This document shows positions 1 to 9,600 of a stretch of 64,000 nt of DNA, in pieces. Numbering within the stretch: the stretch's first letter is position 1; every line of letters begins with the position of its first letter. A program made the position numbers and the translations under genes. This DNA is from Gemmatimonadota bacterium (GTDB lineage Bacteria; Gemmatimonadota; Gemmatimonadetes; Gemmatimonadales; GWC2-71-9): NCBI GenBank assembly GCA_016874005.1, contig VGVQ01000008.1:62001-126000 (forward strand). The letters are read 5' to 3'. Below the pieces are notes generated by a model. The model was given only the letters and a program-made list of their open reading frames with translations. It was not told the DNA's origin and ran no database searches.

Positions 1-1590
1 GGCAACTCAGGGATGATGTTGGCCCACTTCCTCCTGGGGTTCGCCGATGCGATCGGCGACCGTAAGACCGCGACGGCCCTCGACCTCGCCCGTGCCCTTC
101 GGCAGGGCGCCGACGCCCTCTACCAGAGCTTGGACGAACCGCGCGAGGGGACCATCCTCACGGTCGCTCGCGAGGTGGCGCAGGCGGCCGAATCGGTCGC
201 GGCCTCGACGACGGATCTCCGGGTGTTCCTCACCAGGACGCTCGAGATGGGACACGCCTCGTTGGCGCGCACGACCGACCTCCTCGCCGTCCTGAAAGAG
301 GCGGGCGTGGTCGACGCCGGTGGCAAGGGCTTCGTGCGGATGTTCGAGGGGGTGGCTCGGCTGATTCAGGGCGATCCGATCCTGCCAGCCCCCTCGACCG
401 GCACCACCGGGGAGTTCAACCCGGCAGCCGAGTTTTCGGTAGCCGCGGAACGCGATTTCCAGTTCTGCACCGAATGCTTGGTTCGCGGCGAGGCACTCCC
501 GGCGGCCAACGAAGTTCGCGCGGCGATGCACAACTTCGGTGGCTCGGTCGTGGTGATCACCACCGGCGACATCCTCAAGATCCACGTCCATACCGACACC
601 CCCGAGGCCGTTTTCGCCCACGCCGGACGCTGGGGAGAGATCACCTTCAAGAAGGCGGATGACATGAGGGCGCAGCACCGGGCCCTCCGGCACGACGAGA
701 CCCGCCCGGTGGCCGTGGTCGCCGACTCCTCCGCCGACCTGCCTGACGCCGTGCTCGATCGCCACCAGATCTCGCTGGTCCCGCTGCAGGTGACATTCGG
801 CAACGATACCTATCAGGACCGGGTCGGGCTGCGCCCGGCCGACTTTTATCAGCGGCTTCGGTCCGCCACGGCGCTGCCGACCACATCCCAGCCTGCCCCG
901 GGCGAGTTCGTCCGCACCTTCCGGTCGGCGGCGGCCCAGGCGGACGAGGTCGTCGCCGTCCTGCTGTCGGCGAGCCTGTCGGGAACCCATCAGGCCGCGG
1001 CGGCGGCGGTTCGGGCGGCGCAACTCGATGCGGTACATCTATTTGACTCGCGGACAGTCTCCTTGGGCCTCGGGATGCTCGCGCTTCGGGCCAGCGAGCT
1101 GGCCGAGTCAGGGTGGCGGGCCCAAGAGATTATTACTGAATTGGATAGAGTGCGGTCGCAGTCGGGACTTTTTCTCACGGTCGACACTTACGAGAACCTA
1201 CTTCGTTCCGGGCGCGTTTCTCGAGGGAAGGCCTGGCTCGCGGGGATGCTCGATGTCAAGCCGATTCTCTCATTGGACGACACCGGCAAGATCGTTCCCG
1301 TCGATCGGGTCCGCGGGCGCGACCAAGTGGTATCCCGGGTCCTTTCGCTGGTTGACCGGGCCCTCACCCCGAGGCCCAAGACGGTTCGGTTCGGCATCGC
1401 CCACGCCGAGGCACCGGAGGTCGCCGAGCAGGTTCGTACCGCCCTGGTGGCAGCCTATCAGCCGAAGGACTGTTTCGTCTCCCTGGCCACGGGGGTCCTG
1501 GGCACCCATGTTGGGATCGGCGCCTGGGCGGTATTCTTCCAAGTGGAGGACGGCACCCCCACCCGTCCCGCAACAGGTGGCCGTGGCTAG
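1..1590 (+). CDS. DAK2/FakA-like kinase fused to DegV (FakB-like) fatty-acid-binding domain, 5' end missing
   Basis: The reading frame is open from base 1 and already inside a DAK2 domain (GNSG motif at the very edge), so the true start lies upstream of the window. In order: DAK2 helices with the nucleotide-site signatures EGTILTV and GVVDAGGKG, the FakA C-terminal region with KIHVHTDTPE, then a full DegV fold beginning VAVVADSSADLP and carrying the lipid-site loop SASLSGTH. In Firmicutes FakA (kinase) and FakB (DegV, acyl carrier) are separate proteins that phosphorylate exogenous fatty acids; here both parts lie in one chain. Function as a fatty-acid kinase is inferred from the families. 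The stop overlaps the start of rsfS by 8 bases. First gene of a plus-strand run reaching lolA. Confidence 0.88.
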   Translation, partial: GNSGMMLAHFLLGFADAIGDRKTATALDLARALRQGADALYQSLDEPREGTILTVAREVAQAAESVAASTTDLRVFLTRTLEMGHASLARTTDLLAVLKEAGVVDAGGKGFVRMFEGVARLIQGDPILPAPSTGTTGEFNPAAEFSVAAERDFQFCTECLVRGEALPAANEVRAAMHNFGGSVVVITTGDILKIHVHTDTPEAVFAHAGRWGEITFKKADDMRAQHRALRHDETRPVAVVADSSADLPDAVLDRHQISLVPLQVTFGNDTYQDRVGLRPADFYQRLRSATALPTTSQPAPGEFVRTFRSAAAQADEVVAVLLSASLSGTHQAAAAAVRAAQLDAVHLFDSRTVSLGLGMLALRASELAESGWRAQEIITELDRVRSQSGLFLTVDTYENLLRSGRVSRGKAWLAGMLDVKPILSLDDTGKIVPVDRVRGRDQVVSRVLSLVDRALTPRPKTVRFGIAHAEAPEVAEQVRTALVAAYQPKDCFVSLATGVLGTHVGIGAWAVFFQVEDGTPTRPATGGRG

Positions 1591-1963
1591 CAGAACCCTC
1601 GCATCGCTTCCCCTCACAGTGCGGACCGCGCTCGACGCCGCGGACGATCGGAAGGCCCGAGACATCGTGGCCCTCGACCTCCGGGGGCTCTCCAACGCCA
1701 CCGATTACTTCGTGGTCGCATCGGGAACCTCGGAAGCTCATGTGCGGGGGATCGCGGACTTGGTGGTCGAACGAATGGAGGCGCTGGGGTCGCCGGCGCA
1801 CCACGTTGAGGGGTTGACCGGGGGGCGGTGGGCGTTGCTCGATTTTGTCGATGTCGTCGTGCATATCTTCCACCCGGAGGCCCGAGCGTTTTACCAATTG
1901 GAACGGCTGTGGGGCGACGCCCCGGAGATCCGCTACTCGCCCGCGCCGGAAAGAAAGGTTTGA
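1583..1963 (+). CDS. rsfS: Ribosomal silencing factor RsfS
   Basis: A 126-residue RsfS/Iojap-family protein, close to the usual 105-130. Family signatures are ALDLRGLSNATDYFVVASG and the C-terminal DVVVHIFHPEARAFYQLERLW. RsfS binds ribosomal protein uL14 and blocks subunit joining when nutrients are scarce. The same frame stays open far upstream, but that part lies antiparallel in sense to nothing conserved and sits inside the DegV coding region; the GTG at 1583 (or GTG 1577) gives a normal N terminus and overlaps the previous stop by 8 bases, implying translational coupling. The usual neighbour nadD is absent. The next gene starts 4 bases after the stop. Confidence 0.93.
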   Translation: MASRTLASLPLTVRTALDAADDRKARDIVALDLRGLSNATDYFVVASGTSEAHVRGIADLVVERMEALGSPAHHVEGLTGGRWALLDFVDVVVHIFHPEARAFYQLERLWGDAPEIRYSPAPERKV

Positions 1964-1967
1964 AACC

Positions 1968-4900
1968 ATGCCTCGTAGCTTGATGGCCCTCGCGCTGCTC
2001 GTCCTGGTCCCGGCCACGGTCTCGGCCCAGTATTTCGGCCGCAATCGAGTGCAGTATGGGCGGTTCGATTTCAAGATCATTCAGACCGAGCATTTCGACG
2101 TCTACTACTACGAACGGGAACGAGCCGCTGCCCTCGACATCGCCCGAATGGCCGAGCGATCCTACGCCCGGCTTTCCCGGGTGCTCAACCACGAGTTCGA
2201 GGAGCGAAAACCGATCATCCTCTACGCCTCGCATAGCGATTTCCAGCAGACCAACCTCGCCGGGGGCGATGTCGACGAGGGAACCGGCGGGTTCACCGAC
2301 TTCCTCCGGCATCGGAACACCTTCCCCCTGTCCGGGTCATACGATGATGACGAACACGTCCTGACCCACGAGATGGTCCATCAGTTCCAGTTCGATATCT
2401 GGTCCCGCGGGCGGACCGGCGCGGGAATGCAGGGCATCTTCAGCGCCAACGCCCCGCTGTGGTTCGGCGAGGGCATGTCGGAGTATTTCTCGCTCGGCCC
2501 GACGGATTCGAAGACCGCCATGTGGCTGCGCGACGGCGCGCTCGAGGCCAAGCTGCCCTCGGCCGGCGATTTTCTGCGGGTCTTCCCGTACCAGTACGGG
2601 CACGCCTTGGTGACCTATATCGGCCAGCGTTGGGGCGACGAGGCGATCGGAGCCATCACCAAGAACGCCATCGGCGGAGGCCTCGAGCTCTCGCTTCGCC
2701 GGGTCCTCGGTTTGTCGTTCGAGCAGCTGGTCACCCAGTGGCAGGATGCGGTGACCAAGCAGTACCTCCCCGAAATCCAGAACCGCGACAAGGCCCGAGC
2801 GATCGCCAACCCGGTGCTGACCGAGAAGCGGTCCGATGGAACCTGGCACCTCGCCCCGGCGCTCTCGCCGGACGCCACCCAGGTCGCCTACTTCAGCGAG
2901 AAGGACTTTTTCTTCCTCGACTTCTGGCTCGCCGACGTCGCCACCGGGAAGGCGACCAAGCGGTTGCTCAACACCAGCTTCAGCGGGAGCTACGAGTCGT
3001 TCCGATACCTGTCGTCCTCGTCGGCGTTCTCGGAGGACGGCAACATGATCGTCCTGGCGGCCAAGCGAGCCGGCAAGGACGACATCGTGCTGGTCAACCC
3101 CCGCAACGGCAAGCAGATTCGCCGGATCACCGTCCAGCTCTCCGGGGTCACCACCCCGTCGTTCAGCCCGGACGGGTCCAAGATCGTCTTCACCGGCCTC
3201 GATGGCGGCCGGTCGGACCTCTACACCGTCAACGTCGATGGCACCGAGCTGCGTCGGTTGACCAATGACAAGTACGCCGACCTCCACCCGGTTTGGTCAC
3301 CAGACGGCAAGTCGATCGCGTTTGCCACCGACCGAGGCCCCGAGACCGACTTCGAGAAGCTGAAATGGGGCGAACTCCGAATCGCCGTCTTCCATCTCGG
3401 GGATGGCCGAATCGAGGAGCTGAACAGGATGGACGAGGGGCGCAACTCGAGTCCGCAGTGGGCCCCGGACGGACGCTCGATCGCCTTCGTGTCCGACCGC
3501 GACCATGTCGCGAACCTGTTCCTCTACAACCTGGACGACCAACAGGTCTACCAGCTGACCAATTTCTACACCGGCATTCAGGGTGTCACCCCGCTGTCGC
3601 CGGTCCTCACCTGGGCCCGGAAAGCGGACAAACTCGCCTTCGTCTATTTCGAGCAGGGGAATTTCGACGTCTACGCGCTGGACAACCCCCGCTCGCTCAA
3701 GAAACGGCCCTGGCAGCCGAATGAAACACCCGGCCGGCAGGTACTGGTCCAGGCGCCGACCGTGCCCCAGATCCGGACGGTCGCCGCTGAAGACACCACC
3801 AAGAAGGCCCCGCCCCGGCCCGACGTCCTGACCGCCAGTTCCGTGTATCGTGGCCGGACCGGCTTTCGCCGAACCGGCTCGCTCCCAGCGATCCCCGATT
3901 CCCTCAAGGCGCCGGAGCCGGTCACCATCGCGAGGATGCTCGACTCGGTCGACATCCCGGTTCCCGATACCGCGGACTTCGTGTATCGGCCGTACAAGGC
4001 CAAGTTCGAGCCCGAATACGTGGCGAGGCCGACCATCGGCTACGTCCGAGACAACTTCGGACGGGGCGTCACCGGCTCGGCAACGCTGGTGTTGGGCGAT
4101 ATGCTGTCCGACCAGCAGATGGTGTTCGGCGCGTCGCTCAATGGCCGCCTCCCCGAGACCCAAGTGGTGGCGCAGTACATCAACCTGAAGCGGCGGTTCA
4201 ATTGGGCCGTCGGCGTCCAGCAACAACCGATCTTCTATCCCGCCGGCGTGTTCATCGAACAGGGCCAACGCGAGAACACCCTCGTCACCCAGTTCCGGAG
4301 GCTGATCTTCCGCGACATCACCGCGCAGGGCTACTACCCCTTCAGTCGGTTTTCCCGGCTCCAGGGAGGCATCAGCTTCGCCAACATCAACGACGACATC
4401 TTCGAGATCAGGGAGCCCTTCAATCCGATCAACGGGTTCCCGACGGCGCAACCGTTCCTCGAGACCCGCGACCTCCAGAACATCACTTATCTCCAGCCGT
4501 CGATCGCGTATGTCTTCGACAACTCGCTTTCGGCGTACGTCGGGCCCTTCCTGGGCCGGCGAGCACGGTTCGAAGTGTCCCAGAACCTCGACGTGGTCGG
4601 TACCGGGTGGAAGTTCACCACAGTCACCGCGGACCACCGTCGCTACGACCGCATCGCCGGCAACGTGGTCCTGGCGACCCGCGCCCTCGTGTTCGGTCGA
4701 ATGGGACGCGACGAGCGCCAGTTCATCTTCTTCGGCGGCAACACCGAGCTGATTCGCGGGTATACCACCGGGTCGTTCCAGCGCAACGAATGCAATGGCC
4801 CAACCGACCCGCAGTCGATTTCGGGATGCGCGGCCTTCGACGAGTTGATCGGGTCGCGGGCGGCGGTCTTCAACGCGGAAGTCCGGTTCCCGCTCATCGC

Positions 4901-5180
4901 GGGTGGACTCGGCTTCATCACCGCCAACAACTTCCCCGGGGCCCTCGAGGGCGCCCTCTTCTATGACGCCGGCGTCTTCTGGGAGTCCGGCCAGAGCGTC
5001 CGACTCTCTCGGAAGCCGGGCGAATCGGCGAACGACGTGCGGCGGCCGCTGTCGAGCTACGGCTTCTCCCTCCGGGCCAACCTCCTTAACTTCCTGATTC
5101 TTCGTCTCGACTACGCCAGGCCGCTCCAGCGCACCAACGTAGGTGGAGTGTGGACCATCAGCCTCGGACCGACATTCTAG
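1968..5180 (+). CDS. Secreted HExxH peptidase-like / TolB propeller / BamA-like outer-membrane barrel fusion
   Basis: A 1070-residue protein starting at ATG 1968 behind the purine-rich stretch AAGAAAGG, with a signal peptide ending near AxA-Q at residue 20. Residues 30-330 resemble a gluzincin domain: HEMVH at 134-138 and a downstream GEGMSEYF that could supply the glutamate ligand. Residues about 330-640 carry repeated TolB/PD40 strands (FSPDGSKIVFT, WSPDGKSIAFATDRG, WAPDGRSIAFVSDRD). The C-terminal 370 residues read as amphipathic strands ending in a phenylalanine (SLGPTF), typical of a BamA/surface-antigen barrel. Such proteins are predicted in the outer membrane with the propeller and peptidase in the periplasm. 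Substrate unknown; whether the peptidase is active is not shown. Confidence 0.82.
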   Translation: MPRSLMALALLVLVPATVSAQYFGRNRVQYGRFDFKIIQTEHFDVYYYERERAAALDIARMAERSYARLSRVLNHEFEERKPIILYASHSDFQQTNLAGGDVDEGTGGFTDFLRHRNTFPLSGSYDDDEHVLTHEMVHQFQFDIWSRGRTGAGMQGIFSANAPLWFGEGMSEYFSLGPTDSKTAMWLRDGALEAKLPSAGDFLRVFPYQYGHALVTYIGQRWGDEAIGAITKNAIGGGLELSLRRVLGLSFEQLVTQWQDAVTKQYLPEIQNRDKARAIANPVLTEKRSDGTWHLAPALSPDATQVAYFSEKDFFFLDFWLADVATGKATKRLLNTSFSGSYESFRYLSSSSAFSEDGNMIVLAAKRAGKDDIVLVNPRNGKQIRRITVQLSGVTTPSFSPDGSKIVFTGLDGGRSDLYTVNVDGTELRRLTNDKYADLHPVWSPDGKSIAFATDRGPETDFEKLKWGELRIAVFHLGDGRIEELNRMDEGRNSSPQWAPDGRSIAFVSDRDHVANLFLYNLDDQQVYQLTNFYTGIQGVTPLSPVLTWARKADKLAFVYFEQGNFDVYALDNPRSLKKRPWQPNETPGRQVLVQAPTVPQIRTVAAEDTTKKAPPRPDVLTASSVYRGRTGFRRTGSLPAIPDSLKAPEPVTIARMLDSVDIPVPDTADFVYRPYKAKFEPEYVARPTIGYVRDNFGRGVTGSATLVLGDMLSDQQMVFGASLNGRLPETQVVAQYINLKRRFNWAVGVQQQPIFYPAGVFIEQGQRENTLVTQFRRLIFRDITAQGYYPFSRFSRLQGGISFANINDDIFEIREPFNPINGFPTAQPFLETRDLQNITYLQPSIAYVFDNSLSAYVGPFLGRRARFEVSQNLDVVGTGWKFTTVTADHRRYDRIAGNVVLATRALVFGRMGRDERQFIFFGGNTELIRGYTTGSFQRNECNGPTDPQSISGCAAFDELIGSRAAVFNAEVRFPLIAGGLGFITANNFPGALEGALFYDAGVFWESGQSVRLSRKPGESANDVRRPLSSYGFSLRANLLNFLILRLDYARPLQRTNVGGVWTISLGPTF

Positions 5181-5190
5181 CTCCCTCGAG

Positions 5191-5222
5191 CCATCCGGGC
5201 CGGCATTCGCCGGCCCGGATGG
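5191..5222. other. Perfect 13-bp inverted repeat covering a start codon
   Basis: CCATCCGGGCCGG at 5191-5203 and its exact complement at 5210-5222 are separated by six bases (CATTCG). The right arm contains the ATG (5219) chosen for the next gene. No T-run follows, so it is a poor intrinsic terminator. It could limit read-through from the barrel gene, or fold over the start codon and restrain translation. If the start is instead GTG 5228 or ATG 5150 the hairpin would be leader or coding sequence. Confidence 0.7.
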
Positions 5223-6610
5223 CGGTAGTGCTCCTCGCCGTTGCCCTCGCGGCCTGCCGAGTCAGCTCGCCGGATGTCCCGCCGGAACTCCTAGCCGTCG
5301 GCGGTCACCCGTCGCTGATCCGAGTCCCGCTCGGCGGAGGGACGGTCGAGGCGTACGACCCCGATAGCCTGGTCGAGCCGGTGTGGACCAGTCGCGCCCC
5401 GGTTCCCCGGCTCCGCGAGGTCCTCGGCATCAATCTCGAGGCTCGGCTGCTCCTCGCGGTCGACACCGGCAAGGCGCTGGTCGCCGTCGACCTCGAATCG
5501 CGAAGGGTCCGCACCCTGTTGAGCGGCGCCGAGTCGGCCGTGATGGCCCGCGACGGCGCCGTTTACGTGATCAATGCCGCCCGGAGGATCACTCGGGTTG
5601 GCGCCGGTGTCCCGACCCCCTACCGCGCGGCCCTGCCGGTGCCGCCGGTGTTCCACGCCGGGACCCTGGGCGAGCGATACGTCGGTCTGCTCGGGACCAA
5701 ACCGCCGAAACTCCTCATCATCAATCCCGACCGGCAGCTTGGGAGCGTCGACGTGGAGAGCGGCGAAGCGTCCGCCCCGCCCTGGGGCGATCTCGTCGCC
5801 ATCACCGCCGCCGATCGGGTGGTCATCTACAACACCGAGGAGCCGTTCGGGTTCCGGACCCTCGAGCCGTCCGGGCAGCCGCGCCACGTCACCTTCAGCC
5901 CGTCGGGCCATCGGCTCTACGTGGCCACCGATGAGCCCTCGATTCAGGTCTACGACCGGTTCGGCCTGGAGCGACTGGCGACCATCGAGGTGCCCGGCGT
6001 TCCACACCAATTCCGTACCGACGGCTCCGGCCGCTGGATGGTCGCCCGGCCCGAAACCGGCGACTCGGCCTGGGTGATCGACCTGGCGACCAACCGCTAT
6101 GCGCTGACCGCCGACTCCGAGTGGGCCCCCGACCTGCCCACGGTTGCCGGTGCCGGAACGGCCTTGCTGCGGCGCGACGGCGACCTGATTGCCATCGACC
6201 TGAGCAACCGGGGAGCTGAAATCGGCCGAGTCCCGCAAGGCGGCAAGGACGCCTGGCTGGTCACCTCCTGGGTGCCCGAGGACCGGCTCGCTCGACTCGA
6301 GAGCCGGGCGGAGTCGCTGCTGGTCGTTCAGGACAGCATGTTGGCGGTCGATTCCGGAGCCACGGCGAGCGAACTTGGCGATCGGCTCTACCTCCAAGTC
6401 TCGAGCTCCCAAAACCCGGATTGGTCGAAGGATCTCGCCAAGCAGCTTTCTGACGGCGGCTATCCGACCCGAGTCCTCGACCCGACCAACCCGGACGAGG
6501 GTTACCGGGTCGTGGTCGGTCCCTACGCGTCTCGCGACGCCGCCGAAGAGGCGGGTCGGAAACTCGGCCGGCCCTACTTCATCCTGACCAATCCCCCACT
6601 GCGAAACTGA
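5219..6610 (+). CDS. Predicted lipoprotein with beta-propeller repeats and C-terminal SPOR domain
   Basis: A 463-residue protein from ATG 5219: a short hydrophobic segment ends in the lipobox LAAC, predicting an acylated exported protein. The middle (about 25-370) has the periodic strands of a seven-bladed propeller (VTFSPSGHRLYVATD, a YVTN-like repeat). The last 75 residues (from YLQVSSSQNPDWSKDLA to YFILTNPP) match the SPOR fold, which binds denuded glycan strands of septal peptidoglycan. A role at the division site is therefore inferred. An in-frame ATG at 5150 would place 23 residues before the hydrophobic segment and is less likely. It lies between the barrel gene and smc, on the same strand. 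Confidence 0.8.
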   Translation: MAVVLLAVALAACRVSSPDVPPELLAVGGHPSLIRVPLGGGTVEAYDPDSLVEPVWTSRAPVPRLREVLGINLEARLLLAVDTGKALVAVDLESRRVRTLLSGAESAVMARDGAVYVINAARRITRVGAGVPTPYRAALPVPPVFHAGTLGERYVGLLGTKPPKLLIINPDRQLGSVDVESGEASAPPWGDLVAITAADRVVIYNTEEPFGFRTLEPSGQPRHVTFSPSGHRLYVATDEPSIQVYDRFGLERLATIEVPGVPHQFRTDGSGRWMVARPETGDSAWVIDLATNRYALTADSEWAPDLPTVAGAGTALLRRDGDLIAIDLSNRGAEIGRVPQGGKDAWLVTSWVPEDRLARLESRAESLLVVQDSMLAVDSGATASELGDRLYLQVSSSQNPDWSKDLAKQLSDGGYPTRVLDPTNPDEGYRVVVGPYASRDAAEEAGRKLGRPYFILTNPPLRN

Positions 6611-6655
6611 GGGGGATGTCGGTATCTTACCCCGCGTCAAACCCTCGGATCGTCC

Positions 6656-9600
6656 ATGAAGCTGCTCAAGCTGGAACTCTCCGGCTTCAAGTCGTTCGCT
6701 GACACCGTCACCCTCTCGTTCGACCATGGTGTCACCGCCATCGTCGGGCCGAACGGCTGCGGAAAATCCAACGTCTCGGACGCGGTCCGGTGGGTGCTGG
6801 GCGAGACCAGCGCCCGCCTCCTGCGCGGCGGCAAGATGGAAGACGTCATCTTCCAGGGGTCGATCAACCGCCGGCCGGTCAACGTCACCGAGGTCTCCCT
6901 GTACCTCGACAACACGGGCGGCGAGCTCCCGATCGCCTATCACGAAGTCGTCATCACCCGGCGGCTCAGCCGGGCCGGTCAGAGCGAGTACTTCATCAAC
7001 AAGAGCGCGGTCCGGCTCCGCGACGTCAACGATCTCCTCCGCGGCACCGGTCTCGGAAGCGACGCCGGCGTCGTGATGGAAGCCAGGATGATCGACCTGC
7101 TCCTGTCGGATCGGGCCGACGAGCGACGGTCGCTGTTCGAGGAGGCAGCCGGGATCGGGCTCTACCGCGACCGGAAGCAGAGCACCGAGCGCCGGCTCGA
7201 AGAAACGGGCACCGACCTCCAGCGCCTCGACGACCTGCTGACCGAGGTCCAGTCCCAGATCCGGAGCCTGGCGCGACAGAAGGGCAAAGCGGAACGCCAC
7301 GCCAAGCTGATGGACGAGAAGTTCGCCGTCCAGTTGACTCTCGCCCAGCGGCTGCTCGACGAAAACGAGGAACGGGCCAGCGGCATGCGGAGCCGCCACG
7401 AGCAGCTCGGAGCCCTCATTCCCGAGCTCAAGGATCGGCTGGCGGCCAGCGGCCACCGCCTCGAGGCAACCGGCCGGGACCGCGCCCGGGCAGAAGAACA
7501 CCGTGCCCTCGTTGCCCGCGACCTGGCCGCCGTCCAGATCGCCCTGGGCAAGCTCGACGGCGATTTGGCCGTCGCGGCCGAGCGACTGGCCCATGCCCGG
7601 GCTCGCCGCGATCGGGATGAGGAAGAGCGCCAGCAGGTCGAGCTTCGGACCCAACAGGCCCAGCTGGAACGGGACCAGGCGCAGTCCGATCGGACCGAAG
7701 CCGAGTCCGAACACGGTGCCATTCAGCAGCGGCTCCAGGAGCGAGCCCAGGTCGAAGAATCGGTTCGGACCCGCTTGCAACAACGGCGGGAGACCCTCCG
7801 GCAACGCGAGGAGTCGTTGCACGCCCAGGCTCAACACCTGCGGGCCTTGGAGGGTGAGCGCTCCTCACTCGAATCGGATCTGGCGGTCCAGCGGGAGGCC
7901 GTCGGGCAGCAACAGGCGCATTGTGGCGGCCTCGCCGACGATTACGCCCGATGCGAGGAACGGGGGCGCGCCGCCGAGCAGGATGCGGCCGAGCGGGAGC
8001 GCGACACGCTCATCGCGACCGCCGCTTCCGATCGAGCCCGCCATCTCGTCAACGAAACCCGGGAGCGAGAGTCGTCGGAACGGGACGATCGCCGCTTGGC
8101 CGAAGAGACCCTGGCGCAGGCGACGGCCCGACGCCAGGCACTCGAGGAGTTGGAGCGCGATCGGGTTGGCTTGGCGCCCGGCGCCCAGGCGCTCCTCGCC
8201 GCGCGGGACCGTTTCGGCGACAGCGTCATCGGCCCACTCAGCGATTTCGTCACCACCAGTCGCGAAGACGCCGAGTTGGCCGAGCGGCTCCTCGGCGAGT
8301 GGATGCACGCCATCCTGATCCGCGACTGGCACAGCATCAACTCGATCCATGCCTGGCACGAAGAAGCCCAACCCGGGGCCCTGGTCCTCCTGCCAATTGA
8401 CCCAGGCCCCTCGGACGACCGGTTCGGATCCAACCCGCTGGCGTCGCGAGTCGCGGCGGATGGACCGGCCGGCGGCTGGATCAGCGCCATCCTATCGGGC
8501 TCGGAGGTTCTCCATCCCTCCGGGAGGGTGCTCAAGCGGCGATCAGGCGCGGTGTTGCTCACCGGCGCGGCAGCGCCGTCCGGGCCGATTAGGCGTCGGG
8601 CCGACCTGGCCGCGCTCGGCCACGAAATCGCCTCGCAGGAGAGCCAGCTGGCCGACATCACGGCGCGACTCGCCGTCACCCGCGAGCGGCTGGCCGAAGC
8701 GGAACGGATTTCGGGAGAAGCCCAGTCGGTGGTCGAGCAGGCCCGTGACCGCGAGCGACAGGCGGTTGCCGCGAGAGAGGACGCTCACCGCCTGCTCCAC
8801 TCGCTCGGACGGGAGCGACAGGAAGCGGAGAACCAACTCGGACGACTGAACGAGCGGATCGCCAAGGCCGAGTCGCGGCTGACCGAGGTTGGCGCGGCGA
8901 TTCGCGACGGTGAGGTGACCCGGGTGCGGCACGAGGACGAGCTGGTCCAAGCCCGTTCGGAACTCACCGCGGTCGAAGGGGAGCTCGAGGCAGCCCGCGA
9001 GGATCGGGTCCACTGGCAGGTACAAGAAGCCCACGTCGCCGCGAGACTTCGGGCCACGACCGAACGATTGGACCGGGCCACCCAGACCATTTCGCTCGCC
9101 GAGCACGCCGCCACCAGCCTCCAGAACGAGATCGCGCTACTCGAACAGGAAGCGAGCGCGCTGGCTGCCCAGCACGCCGAGTGGTCCGAAGCCCGGAAGG
9201 AACGGGTGGTGACCCTGGCCGAGCTCGAGGCCACGTCCGCGAAGGCGGAGGCATCGCTCGCCCAGGCCAACGCCAACCTCCAAGACGCGGAAGCCGCGGT
9301 CCAGGAGCTGCGGTCCGAGCTCGACACCGCGACCGAGGAATTCCACCACCTCGAAGTCGAACTCACCGAAGTTGCCGGCACCCGGCGCAACATCATCGAC
9401 CGGATCGAGACCGAGTGGCGGGCGCCGCTCGACGATTTGTTGGCCCGAGTCCACCCCCTCGACCTCGATCGGGACACCCTCGAGTCGGAACTGGCCCGAA
9501 TCGTCGCGGGCCTCGAGGCCATCGGGCCGGTCAACCCGCTCGCGGTCGAAGAACACGCCGAGGAGACCAAGCGGCTCGAGTTCCTGACCGCCCAGCGCGA

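Noticed and set aside
5291-7837. Long open frame (848 codons) on the minus strand opposite the SPOR lipoprotein and smc
   Set aside because: It lies antisense to two well-supported genes and has no recognisable family; such mirror frames are common in GC-rich coding DNA.
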